From Hygrocybe punicea (taxonomy: Eukaryota; Basidiomycota; Agaricomycetes; Agaricales; Hygrophoraceae), in contig OY744463.1 in assembly GCA_963556145.1 (NCBI GenBank), positions 682,001-746,000 of the forward strand: a stretch of 64,000 bases of DNA. The letters are read 5' to 3'. Position numbers and translations under genes: made by a program. A model generated the notes under the pieces. The model was not told where the DNA came from, did no database searches, and saw nothing but the letters and a program-made list of their open reading frames with translations. Below are positions 21,660 to 32,687 of the stretch, piece by piece. Each line of letters opens with the position of its first letter. Positions within the stretch are counted from its first letter, which is position 1.

Positions 21660-24346
21660 TCAGATCCGCTTGATGGCCACAACTTTTCCAGTTGCGTCGC
21701 GTGGTCTAAGTTTGTATGCCTGCGCGGTGGATCCTCCTGTGGTATCCTCATCCTCGATCGCACGCTTCGCCCTGCCTTTGCCCTGCTCTTTTACATTGGT
21801 GACAACAGGTACTTCAGGCTCCACACTGCTAGTCTTCTCCTTCTCGTTTTCATCAATGATATCATGGAGCATATCATAAAACAGCGCTTCTTCTTCCCTC
21901 AAGTCGTCTTCGGAAGCGTCCTGCAGGGCTTGGTCGAAATCGATAATTGTTACATCACCCGAGTCATTGACGAGGAGATTTTCGAGACGCAAGTCACCGT
22001 GCAAAACACCCACAGCATGGATCGACTTCAATGCGGACATAAATGCAACACTAAAGTTATATGCTCCATTTATTTGTGCAGTTTGAAGCCAGCGACTAAA
22101 ATAACATACCATTCAGCGGATGAAATGGACGTTCCCCGGTCCTGAAGTGAAGTGCCGCTGTGAGACATCAGAAGACAAGAGGGACCTTCCTCCTTGGCAT
22201 CGTGGAAAACTCCAAGGGCGGTCGGAATGCCTTCAACACCCTCCTGTGTCATGTGGGTATAAATGGAGAACTCCTGGACCAAGCGTTCTTGCTGATCATC
22301 GGTGAACGCGAGCTTGGCGGCAATTTCAATTGTCGAGCTTTTATTTCCCATTTCGACTTCAAGGATTCCGCCGTGGGTTATCCCAGTCGTTCCTTCGCCT
22401 AACTGGGAAGTCAAGAACAGCAACAGACGTACATCCTTAGGAAAATTTTTAGCTGGAGAGGTGGGCGGGGTAGGGACCCCGTCATTGTTCGAATTTATAC
22501 GAGCGCCACGGTAGAAAATGGCCGGCCTGACAGTATCGTAGATGTCGTACTTCAAGTGCAGCAGAAGAACCCCACGAGATAGAGATTGTTGCATCGCCCA
22601 CTTGTTAAAATTATATGAAAAATCAGTAACAAAGGCAAACTGCATCATGTGCGCTTACCCCAATACCGGATTCAGGAGCATCATCATCCTTCGGCTCCGG
22701 TGCAGGATCTTTTGCTTGACGACCTCCCTGTGGACCCAGCCTAGACTTCTTCTTCGGCGGTGCTGGGGCATGTTTGTCATCCACATCAGAATCTGAGCGC
22801 TTCTGGTCTGTTCCCCCAGGAATGTAGGGATCAACGTCAGGTGGTAGGTCGCCTTGAGGGTCCACTTTGTCCAACTCATTTCGGAGAAATGCATCCTCTA
22901 CAGCCTCGATATAAATGCCGATTTGCACTTTTCCATAACCAGGGCGTTCCAAATGCGGAACATGAAGGAGATCAGAAATGTAGAGCGTTTGCGAGCGGCG
23001 ATGACGAACAGCGATGAATTCGAAATTTCCCGAATGCAAAATAATTAATGTCGTGTTACATCGTACACCTTGCGCCCAGGCCTTCGGAAAAATCAAGTAA
23101 CATCATTCCGGTCCTGTATGAGAGATCTACTGACCTGTTGGATAAGTTTTTGTGCGGTAAGAGGTCCTGGACCGCCCGGCACTGCCGTATTTGTTGGCGC
23201 CGTCAGTAAGCTTGGAGCCTTCGAGTCTCCTAACGAAGATTCTACGTCCGCACTCCTCGCCTGCCAAAGTCCTATCGATGTGTTTGCGTTGGCACCCGAC
23301 CTCAGTTTCAGTAATCCCTTGCTTGATGGACTTAGCTTCGGACTCGGTCCAGCCTTAGGAACAGCCTTCCCACTCCTAGCACCTTTGGCGTTGTACTTCA
23401 GCTGCTCGTCAAATTCGTTGACAATTTGTAACGAGGATCCCCCTCGTTTCAAAGAATCGTCCAAGATATCTTCCCGACTCCTCTCAGTATGTGAGGTTTG
23501 GGACTGATCCTCTTCAGCCAGGTCAGGGTCGATCCAAGGTGTCGTAACCAGTGAGAGTGTTGCAGGGGCATCCCAACCCATGAACCGTCTCTGCGTTACG
23601 TGACCATATCTTTTCGACGGACAAGGGTCACCTTGGCAAAATACCCATCTGAATTCGCCATTAAACGCCAGAGTCAAGAGCGAGAACATCACGTCTTTGT
23701 GTCCTACGGACAAACTCTTGATCTCCCATGTCGCCAAGTCACGGTATCGGGTCTTGATCTCCATCAATGGAGTCCGTTTGTCTTCGTCTACAAAGTCCCA
23801 CGTTTCTTCGCTATCTCGCCCTCGTTTGAAGGTTGTCTCTGGGGATTTTACCTGCAGAGAGCCATCACTGATGGCGTGACCATGATTCTGAGGTACCAAT
23901 GACCAAGCTAGAGCAGTGTCCCAAACGCTAGGGTGTAGAGAAAGAGTTGAGGCGACATAATCACAGTAAGGGACTATGGCGACGAGGTAGAACTCTGCGA
24001 CAGAAGTGTCATTCTTCATCAGTTTTTCCCTTTTCTTCACTACTCGCATGTGATGTTCATGATCATCGAAGCCTTCTGTCGGAGGAGGTAGTATGATCCC
24101 TCTTTCTTCGATAGATTTGAGTTTGTTATCGACGACGCGCGCAATTTTCTTGTGAAGGTGTTTAACGTGTTGGATTGTCTTGAGAACGAGATGAGGAGCA
24201 AGATGCTTGTCATAAAACGCTGGTGGGCGAGTGTTTTTGGAGCGGCTGCCTCCTTCTTCGGGCGGGGCGAGGCCTAGAGGAGGGGGATTCCAGTCGAAGA
24301 GAGCATTAAGCTCTTCCATGATCTCCGAAGACCCAAGGGCAGACAT
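21660..24346 (-). CDS. Protein-kinase-like protein of fungal type
   Basis: The model is complement(join(21660..22050, 22110..22600, 22659..23081, 23135..24346)), 838 residues, four exons, introns of 53-59 nt. The first 400 residues are an Agaricomycete-type N-terminal region (WNPPPLGLAPPEEG; HLAPHLVLKTIQHVKHLHKK) of unknown role. The C-terminal third is kinase-like: AAKLA is in the position of the ATP-binding lysine, the catalytic loop reads HGDLRLENLLV in place of HRD, and IIDFDQA replaces DFG. These variants are common in fungal kinase-like families; activity is uncertain. The ATG at 24346 was chosen over an upstream one at 24400 because the upstream residues are hydrophobic and unlike the family. 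The tail is acidic, then basic. The gene is convergent with the LINE tail, and a TIR element begins 180 bp upstream of its start codon. Confidence 0.8.
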
Positions 24347-24570
24347 GATTCGGAAAAGCAAACGAAGGATTAAGTGAATGTGAAGCCAATATGTGCACAA
24401 TAGAAACTTAATAGAATAACAACGGTGACTTGGAGAGTTGGGTGGTGGCCATGGAAGGCACCAGGTTCAAGTTGTAGTACTGTTGCACATCTTACTTATC
24501 CGTGTATTTTTCGCATGTGCGAACAATATGAGAGGTCATGCTGGTCAAATTTAACTGAAAACCCGTCAAC

Positions 24571-24651
24571 CTTCCCTAGGGATCCTTGGCCTTCCTTAGG
24601 GATCCTTGGCCTTCCCTAGGGATCCTTGACTATCTATAGGGATCCTCAGCC
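24571..24651 (-). repeat. 20-bp subterminal repeats, left end (about 4 units)
   Basis: Units of the form CCTAGGGATCCTTGGCCTTC are repeated head to tail. They are the inverse of the larger array at the right end. Confidence 0.85.
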
Positions 24652-25539
24652 AACCTGACACTAACCACTAATGTGAGAAGAAGGATGATAATAAAGGACA
24701 ACAAAACAAGAGGGTTCACTTTGAAAGGAGGTATGACAATGGGCAATGGGCCATGGCAGGGATGGACTTTCCATGCCCCTGCTGATAGTAGTCTCCTAGG
24801 AAAGAAGAAGGACTGGGTACAAGAGTTACTACTACTGTGATTCTTGGAATGAGATGGTGCCCATCCCTGCTGAATTTATTGTTTGCAAGCTTGCCTGAAG
24901 AGGGTGACCATTGATGATGGTATGTAATTTCTTGGACTTTTGTACATTCATGTATCTACTGTAGTATCTGCCCATGTAACTGCCCACTTTGGGTGGGTCT
25001 TGGGGTCCTGGTAGGCTGAGGACAAAATAAAGACTTTATTGGAAGTTGAGATTCCACATCATATCTAAATCAGCTGTAATATAGATTGGGGCACAGATGA
25101 TAATCATGGGGAGTGGTTGAATAGTAAGGATATAAGGATGGGTGCAAATACTGGTAACTATATATAACCCATACCGGTCATATCATAGAATGCGAGCCAG
25201 GCCCCAGAATTGTACAGTCAAGGGTTTCTGCCACAACAACTTGGTCTCTGTCATAAAGGAGAAAGCATTGAGGCTGGGGGAATGCCATCAGTTTCACTTT
25301 GAACTGTATGAGTTGCACTTGCAACACAATAACAATGTTGAGTGCAAGGCAAACTATACACTTTACCTGCCTTGATTGACATCCTCTGAGGTTGCAAGAC
25401 TCACCTGGGTGTTCCTGGATGCAATCTCTCTGAGTGGTTGCTGCTCTAATGTTCTGGTCCAATGCCACCCAGCTCACTACTTTTGGCAATGCCAAGCTTT
25501 TCCCACTTTACATATTGTTTTCTTTGAGAATGATTCAAT

Positions 25540-25724
25540 TAGTGCTCTCAAAATTCAGTTCAGACCTGATCTGAACTCGGTTCAAACTCAGACCCTAGGC
25601 AGACCAGAACTGAACTGAATTTTGTCGTTCAATTCCAAAATTTAGCTGGACTGAACTCCAAGTTCAGTTCAGAGTTCACAGAAGAAGGGTCTGAACTGGA
25701 CTGAACTGAACTTTGGATGCACTA
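25540..25724. mobile_element. 185-bp hAT-like MITE with perfect 8-bp duplication
   Basis: It starts TAGTGCTCTC and ends GGATGCACTA, with GTTCAGTTCAG-type words inward of both ends. GATTCAAT flanks it at 25532-25539 and 25725-25732. It is the same family as the elements at 2766, 49233 and 56543. Confidence 0.9.
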
Positions 25725-26645
25725 GATTCAATGTATTTCTGGTGTGTGTAAGCTGACATGAATGAGGCATGGAGGCTTTAGGCATGGTCAAAAACTGAAG
25801 TGGAGACCAAATCTTGGATGTTGAAAAACTGAGGGGGGGATGGATTGGGAGCCCTGTTGTCTTGTTTTCAATGTGAACAAGGCGCATGGGGTGTACTTGA
25901 GCCAGGGGTTGTTAAGATCTATCCGAGAGAGTGGCTTGGATGTTGAAAACCAAGAAAAATGAAGAAAAACAAAACATAAAAATAAAACAAGATGAAAAAT
26001 GAAGTATGTACAGTGTCATGCTCAAAAGCAGGCCCTTCCTGTTGCTAGTGTCTTCTCATAGTCACTGGGCAGAGGATTTACTGATTAAAATGTCAACATT
26101 TGTAATGTGGGGTAGGGTGTAATAATCTTAGCCATCTTTTCCCTTGCCAGTCACACTATGCCATGACTTATCCAAAGTGTGACCAGGCAACTGAGGTTGA
26201 TAATGTTGGGTGTAAGACAGGCCAGCCAACATGGGCTGAGAAATTGGTATTGTTAGGTACTTGACAAGGCAACCAAGGAGTGTAATATATGTGTTGTGTC
26301 AGATGAGTGGGCTGAGATTGGCTGGGTTCATTGTCACTTAGCAAACTGGGTGTCTTGGAAACTTCTTCTATTGTTGTTATTGGTGGAATTTCCATGACTG
26401 ATCCACCATCTGATGGTACCACTGTACAACAGAATAAAGTTGGAAGCTTTACTTCACAAAAGACAGTGTATGGAGAAATGACTTGATTTCTGAAAGCAAT
26501 ACAATCAAAGAGTTTTGAATAGAGTATGAGTTTACAGTATGAGTTTATACAAAATTTCTACAGTATATGTGGAAAGTAAACTACTTATATATGAAAAGAA
26601 AGAAAACTATGCTCTTTTATTGTTGTTATTGGTGGAATTACATGT

Positions 26646-27066
26646 TTCCTAGGAAAAGCAGAGGATCCCTAGGGAAGGCCAAGGATCCCTAGGGAAGGCC
26701 AAGGATCCCTAGGGAAAGCTGAGGATCCCTAGGGAAGGCCAAGGATCCCTAGGGAGGGCCAAGGATCCCTAGGGAAGGCCAAGGATCCCTAGGGAAGGCC
26801 AAGGATCCCTAGGGAAGGCCAAGGATCCCTAAGGAAAGCCGAGGATCCCTAGGGAAAGCCGAGGATCCCTAGGGAAGGCCAAGGATCCCTAGGGAGGGCC
26901 AAGGATCCCTAGGGAAGGCCAAGGATCCCTAAGGAAAGCCGAGGATCCCTAGGGAAAGCCGAGGATCCCTAGGGAAGGCCAAGGATCCCTAAGGAAAGCC
27001 GAGGATCCCTAGGGAAAGCCGAGGATCCCTAGGGAAGGTCAAGGATCCCTAGGGAAAGCTCAGGGG
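26646..27066 (+). repeat. 20-bp subterminal satellite, right end (about 21 units)
   Basis: Tandem units AAGGATCCCTAGGGAAGGCC with small variants (GGAAAGCCGAGG). The core TCCCTAGGGA is a 10-bp palindrome overlapping GGATCC. Confidence 0.92.
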
Positions 27067-27099
27067 TTCTCAGTTAAATTTGACCAGCATGACCTCTCA

Positions 27100-27340
27100 T
27101 AAAACAAGCTTTTCCGACTCGGAAATACATGTAACCAGAACTACATATATTCGTTCCAAGTTCCCTGTAACGAAAGCAAGCGGACAACCTCATCAGTGTA
27201 ATGGCACAAGGGAGTCGGTCTCCAGTAGTGTCTCTTCAGTGCGTAACCTCGATTGATGTGCTGCTGTATGTGTATTTAAAATAGAAAATCAACACAGAAT
27301 TTCTCCATATACAACTCTGCTCACGCATTCTCGATTCTTC
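27100..27340. other. Short 5' flank of the Rieske-DUF455 gene
   Basis: This is the only sequence between the TIR element and the gene. I could not identify a start codon or TATA box with confidence. Confidence 0.4.
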
Positions 27341-29055
27341 TTGACCTTGCGATCCGAAGAGGGGAAATACAAGTCCTTGATCTTGTTCCGTTTGTCTTCC
27401 AGTTCAAATGATCACCCGCGGGACTCCCTGCAGAACACACCAGAGTTGAATAACAAACAGATCTACGTTATGGAGTCCACCTGTCCCCATCTCGGAGCAG
27501 ACTTATCTCATGCCGAGATCGAGGAATGCGAGAGTACTGTAGTGGCTGTCTGTCCCTGGCACAGGTAAACCCAAATACTCATTTCTATCACAACGACGAG
27601 AAATCTCTATCGACAGATATGACTTTGACCTCCGCACTGGCAAGAGCGAGACTGGCCTGAGAGCGTGCACTTATGCTGTGCAGGTGAAACCCGATCTCCC
27701 AGACGGAATTGACAAAGTTTGGATCGAAACTCCAGCTGAAGGAGGCACTCATTGGCGATTGGTCGAACTTCGTCCGGTATCGGAAGGTCTTTTTGATACT
27801 GAAATCTGCCAAATGTATTTATCAAACTGATTTTTATACATTGTAACCAGAATTCTCAGACCCGCCGCCACGCTCCCTCGCAACGACTCCGTCTTCGGTT
27901 ACTTTGTCATCGAAACAAGTCATGGAAGACGTCGTGCCAACTGAGGGTGTACCGGTGACCCTCCTAGAGTGGGCAGTTCTGATCCTCAACACTCCACATC
28001 CCGCATTAAAGGTAAAGGTCTTCCCATCCTCGAGATCGTGTGCCTTCCTTACCAAGCCAGGTGCTTACCTACAGGTAGAGCGCACCCGCCACGCAGTCCA
28101 GCTATTTCGCACCGGAAAACTTGCATCTATCGGCCACAAAAAACCACACCCACCTTCCCCTCCCGATATGCCTCCTCGGGAAGTTCAGTTTGTGAGAAAT
28201 ACTGTTGATCCCGGCAAGGTGAGGAACCGAAAGAATAGAGCCGTCATGCTTCACGCTTTAGCAAATATCGAACAATGGGCGTGAGTGATTTCATTAATAT
28301 TTATGATCTAATACATTTACCTCATCGTCCATCTCAGAATTGATCTTGCGTAAGTTATATATAATAAGCTCTCGTTGGTTTTGTTGAAGTGGGCATATCA
28401 TTATTTGCTCAGCTGGGATATCATGGCACGTTTTGGCCCTTCCCACCCCAACTTGCCGCCAGCCTTCTTCTCCGACTTCACCAAAATGGCGCTCGACGAA
28501 TCGAAACACTTTACCCTTCTCACCTTGCGTCTTTCTGCCACATCACCAGATACACTCTATGGAAGTATGCCCGTGCACGCATCGCTCTGGGAGTCCGCAC
28601 GAATCACCTCAACTTCCCTTCGCGCCTGGCTCACGATCATCCACCTCGTGCACGAGGCCCGCGGTCTCGACGTGAACCCCGCCACAATCGAGCGATTCCG
28701 GCGAGCAGGCGACATGGAGAGTGTCGCTGCGTTGGAGGTGATACACGCCGACGAAGTAACACATGTGACCTCCGGGCATCGGTGGTTTATCTGGGTGTGC
28801 GAGATGGACGGAGTGGAGCCTGTGTCTACCTTTCGAGAGGAGGTGAAGAAGGGCTGGAAGGGGGAGGTCAAAGGCCCTTTCAATGAGGGCGATCGGGAGA
28901 GAGCGGGGATGACGAAGGAATTCTATGAGGATTTGAGAGGGGAGTTGGGATGGGAGGCAAACAGATCGATGATAGGCGTCCCAGTGAAGCCTATGGATGG
29001 GGCGCCCTGTGTCGTTGTTGAATACGGAAATGAACGGGGACCAATAGGGGAGTAA
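27341..29055 (+). CDS. Rieske [2Fe-2S] plus DUF455 ferritin-like protein
   Basis: The model is join(27341..27564, 27617..27786, 27851..28011, 28075..28280, 28338..28349, 28413..29055), about 471 residues. The 5' end is uncertain: no in-frame ATG was found near 27341, so an upstream exon may be missing. The Rieske part has box 1 CPHLGADL and box 2 CPWHRYDFDL (split by intron 1), giving the usual two Cys and two His ligands. The C-terminal part fits DUF455, a ferritin-like di-metal family: NIEQWAIDLAWD, ALDESKHF and VIHADEVTHV supply Glu and ExxH ligands. Exon 5 is only 12 nt and supplies AIDLA within a metal-site helix, which supports the model. Intron 2 has a weak donor (GTCTTT). It is probably an intact host gene with an unknown redox or oxygenase-like role. 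Confidence 0.8.
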
Positions 29056-29280
29056 CCTTCAGTTTTGGCTTGGCTGTGCTCTGCATGTTTCCGAACTTGA
29101 AGGCGTGAGCTTAAGGTTGAGATGTTGAGGCCTCAGGTACCTAGGTATTGCGTTCAACGTTGTGGGGACAGCATCAGGTGAGCATCAGGAAATTGTTTCG
29201 AGGCTGATATTGCTGGACATGGCGGAGTCCATCATTGCTTGCCATCAGTAAATGGGGTTCGGTCTTATCCGGACTTATAA
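29056..29280. other. 3' flank of the Rieske-DUF455 gene
   Basis: No gene seen. It ends at the TAA (29278-29280) that abuts the Harbinger element. Confidence 0.5.
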
Positions 29281-29382
29281 GGGCCTGTTCAGTAACTCGG
29301 TAACCAAACACTCCTCATTGTTTCCGAGACATGCCGGACATGCCGGACATTGCTGACAAACTCCGCCTCTTGTTCTGTTCCT

Positions 29383-30666
29383 ATGGCGGAGCCGCCCCCT
29401 ATGGCTGACCCCCCTTCTCCTCATATCATTGTATCTCCCCCATCTCCAATGGCATCAGCCTCAAAGTCAAAGTCAAAGTCAAAGGCCAAGGCTAAGGGTA
29501 AGGCGGGTGGAGAGAACTCTGGTGACAAGACACCTCGCCTGCAGTCACGGTGGAGTGACAAAGAAACTGGTTTCCTTATCGATTTCCTCCTGCAGCACAA
29601 GGCAGAGGCGGGTGATGGTGCAAATTTCAAGGCAGCAACCTGGAATGCTGCTGCTGCTGCAATGGCCAAAACCCCCCCTGAAAAGGGGATTCCCAAGTCG
29701 GCCGCTTCTTGCCAATCTAGATGGGGGAGGGTGAGTGACTTCTGACTTGTAATAATAGTATGCTGATGTTTCAATTCAGTTAAGGGAGATCTATCATGAC
29801 GTGGAGCCCCTCACAAGACTGTCTGGCTTACCCTGGGACCATACGCGTGGGCTTAACATCGATGAGAACACTCAGCCGGTCTGGGATAAATATATCGAGG
29901 TATTATTATCTGCCCTCTTCTCTCTATTCCATTGACAGTCATGTAGAAACATCCCAAAGCCCATCCCTTCCGCAACAAGGGCTGGGACCTCTATGTCGAT
30001 ATGCAGCAATTGATGCCATCCCATGGGAAGGGGGAAAACGTTTACCGGCCCTCGCAGTCTACTTCCCACGGTGCAGTACTCAGCTCCCCCTCTTCGTCAG
30101 GAGAAGGAAATCATGAAGGACATAGTGATTCATCACCCGATGAGAGCCATCCCCCTCCGCCTTCCTCCCTGCCCCCAAGTCCCCCTCGACCAGGTAAGGG
30201 GAAGAAACGTAAAGAAACACCAACTTCGACATCCGCATCCGTATCAGATCTAACAATATCCTCTCTCATCGATACCGAGGGAAGCGCCTCCAAGCGTGCT
30301 CGTATAACTGGTCCTGTCGCCTTAAACGGCATCAGGGAGGAAATGTCGACATTCAACACCACTCTACGCACTATGTCCGAGCACAAAATCCGTCAGGCAG
30401 AGATCCTGCCCCGTCCGCCCCCACCCGACCCTTCCGATGCTCAAGTTAGGCAGGCAGCCCAAGACTTATTGCAGGAAAAGGATAAATATCTTGATGACGA
30501 CACGATGATTGCCATGTTCGACTTGTTCGCAGAGAGTCCCGTACGGGCGCAAACCTACCTTGGTATCCACAGAGACAGCCTGCGCCGGCTCTGGATTAAG
30601 AGAGAGCTTGAGAAGGTTGGCCGCATGATTCCTGACTTTGCCGCTCCACCCCCCCTCCCCCAATAA
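29383..30666 (+). CDS. Harbinger SANT/Myb-like DNA-binding accessory protein
   Basis: The model is join(29383..29730, 29780..29899, 29947..30666), 395 residues. After a Ser/Pro/Lys-rich start (SKSKSKAKAKGK) comes a Myb/SANT-like domain beginning RWSDKETGFLIDFLLQHKAE and including CQSRWGRLREIYHDVEPL, then KHPKAHPFRNKGWDLYVDMQ. The C-terminal half is Pro/Ser-rich, with a helical end (IPDFAAPPPLPQ just before the stop). In PIF/Harbinger elements this protein binds the transposase and the ends. The ATG at 29383 is preferred because it leads directly into the domain frame. Introns are 49 and 47 nt. The frame is intact. Confidence 0.82.
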
Positions 30667-30946
30667 TTCTTTTTTTACTTTTTTACTTGCCAGCCTCAGT
30701 ATTTTTCTGTACCTTTGTATTTTTCTATACCTCACAAATGATATCGACGGTCCAAAAGAAAGAGCGGTCTCATAGTATTGTTCTGAGCAAAATACATGGC
30801 AAAAAAGATTCGGAGTACATGGCAAAAAAAAATTACAGAGACACCGTCATCAGCCTTTCCCGGGCTTCCCTCGCCTCCTGCTCACAGGCCTCCCTTTCTT
30901 GAAGGAATTGGTTGTAATCCAACCACATCTTTTCTGCCATAACATC

Positions 30947-32258
30947 TCACATGTCAGATGCCGCTTCGTGAGATGCACGGCTCGGCAATCCATCCGAAAG
31001 CATTCCAAAGACATCTGGATCGACGTGGGGAGGGAGTATGTCCTGGTCATCATTATAGTCCTCTGCATCAGTGGGGTCGTATCGGCGGATGAAATTATGG
31101 AGGGCGCAGAGGGCTGGTGGAATGCGAGCTTGCACCTTCAGGCTATATTCGGGGGGTAGGAGGAGGAGCCGGAAACGACGTTTTAGGACACCGAATATTC
31201 GTTCCACCACATTTCGAGCAGACGAATGACGAAGATTAAATAATTCTTCTTTATTCATCGGTGCTCGATCTCCGCGTCGCCATTTGTCAAGATGATAACG
31301 TTGGCCGCGATAGGGAATTAAGAGTTGTTGTGTAAGTGCGAAACCTGCATCAGCGAGGTAGTACTTGCCGGGGGGGATTCGGAAGTCGTGGCGGCGAGCG
31401 TCATTGTAGATTGTGGCATCAGCTACTGACCCATTTCATCCACTGAGAACATAAACAAATCGCATGTCGAACGAACATGCCATCAGGCAGTTCTGGGACA
31501 AGAACCCTTTGCGATTATGGGATGCAGCTCGATCAGCTTTGGGTGGGACGCAATTGATGTGAGTGCCATCGACGGCACCCAACACGTCAGTGAAGTACGG
31601 GAAAATTTTTGGATTGCTGGATATTTCAGGGGCAGTGGGATCACCGCGCTTTGGAAGAGTGACATATTTCGTATAGAACGGTGAGGATGAAAAGGCGAGA
31701 AGCATCCTGCGGAAGCAGCTGTGGTAAGGTGGTCATTAAACTTGAAATTAATGGGGATGGGGGAACTGACTTGGATATGGTACCATTGGCATGTTGGAAC
31801 CGCTCACTAAGTTGTCGAATTGTGTTACCGGTGACGCATGCATGAAGGAAGATCGCAAGCTGCTCGGGTAGGGTGACGTGTTTCGTATCCTTATAGCCCA
31901 TCTTGCATAGTGTTTTAAGAAGGGCTTGGAACACCCGGAGATGTACTCCAAGAGCGATTTTGATGCGATCAGGGTGCCCCGTCATGAGTTCATTGACCCA
32001 CGCAACTCCAGAGAATGCAGAATTGTGATGAGGAATTTTGTCGTAGTAAGTCTCAGCCCAGGCCACAGCAGTACGACAAAGAAAGCCAAAAAGACCAACA
32101 ATGGCCAGATCGTCAATACCAACGCCAAAGACGTCAGAATCAGAATCGGAATCAGAGTCAGCCATTGCGCTGAGGCAACAATGAAATGATAATGGATAGT
32201 ATGCACGCAGCTCAGGAAGGAAACGGAGTTTGTCAGCAATGTCCGGCATGTCCGGCAT
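30947..32258 (-). pseudogene. Harbinger DDE transposase, one in-frame stop
   Basis: The model is complement(join(30947..31718, 31771..32258)), 419 residues with the stop read through. Motifs are GAVDGTHINC (first Asp), YLADAGFALT...PYRG (second Asp) and ERIFGVLKRRFRLL (Glu region), the DDE_Tnp_4 layout. The only defect is TGA at 31436-31438 after FVYVLSG, where related proteins usually have Trp, so TGG to TGA is likely. The first residues (MPDMPDIADKL) lie inside the terminal repeat; an internal Met at 32165 (MADSDSDSD) is an alternative start. It would cut and paste the element if intact. Confidence 0.85.
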
Positions 32259-32311
32259 GTCTCGGAAACAATGAGGAGTGTTTGGTTACCGAGTTACTGA
32301 ACAGGCCCTTA

Positions 32312-32687
32312 GTCAGCTCTTAATCGACACTTAGCGCGTCTTAGCGCGTCTTAAGCACTAAGACGATTAAGACGAAATTAAGTAGGTCTCTCTGCTTGAA
32401 CGACTTAAATCTGACTTAAATCTGACTTATCGTCGACTTATTGTTCTTAAATAGTGCACCAGTTCCTACTTAGATGGCATGGATAATAGCCGAAATAAAA
32501 TAAAAAATTACTATTCATGAGTGTTTATGAACAAATGTTAAATGGGTAATAAGAATAAGAATTGCGCAGAAGAAAAAACACTGAGGCGAGTCCATGGATT
32601 TGGGAGATAACTTGGCACCTCGGGGTAATCATTGCAAGCAGTAAGCGAAGAATTGGCAGCAGGGGCAAACAGAATTCCTGCAGATAG
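32312..32687. other. Short-repeat-rich stretch, probable Plavaka-2 terminus
   Basis: No gene. The words CTTAGCGCG, CTTAAAT and ACTTAA are repeated at 32320-32450. Similar words in the opposite sense occur at 39360-39420, suggesting subterminal repeats of the Plavaka-2 element. Exact termini were not found. Confidence 0.45.

Larger units (their letters stand above)
24529..27099. mobile_element. 2.6-kb TIR element with 20-bp subterminal satellite
   Basis: Inverted ends TGAGAGGTCATGCTGGTC (24529) and its complement (ending 27099) extend about 30 bp and are flanked by TA on both sides. Next to each end are tandem 20-bp units around TCCCTAGGGA: about four at 24571-24651 and about twenty-one at 26646-27066, in inverted orientation. 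The interior has no credible transposase. One hAT-like MITE is nested at 25540. The right end lies about 240 bp upstream of the Rieske-DUF455 gene and the left end 180 bp upstream of the kinase gene. Confidence 0.8.
29281..32308. mobile_element. PIF/Harbinger element, perfect 85-bp TIRs
   Basis: The first 85 bp (29281-29365) and the inverse of the last 85 bp (32224-32308) are identical; both start GGGCCTGTTCAGTAACTCGG. Flanks are TAA at the left and TTA at the right, close to the expected 3-bp TWA duplication. It carries the two standard genes of the superfamily, a SANT/Myb-like gene (plus) and a DDE transposase (minus), in convergent order. Identical TIRs suggest a recent insertion. Confidence 0.92.

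Noticed and set aside
26646..27066. Telomere-like or centromeric satellite
   Set aside because: The units are mirrored at the other end of a TIR element, so they are better explained as subterminal repeats.
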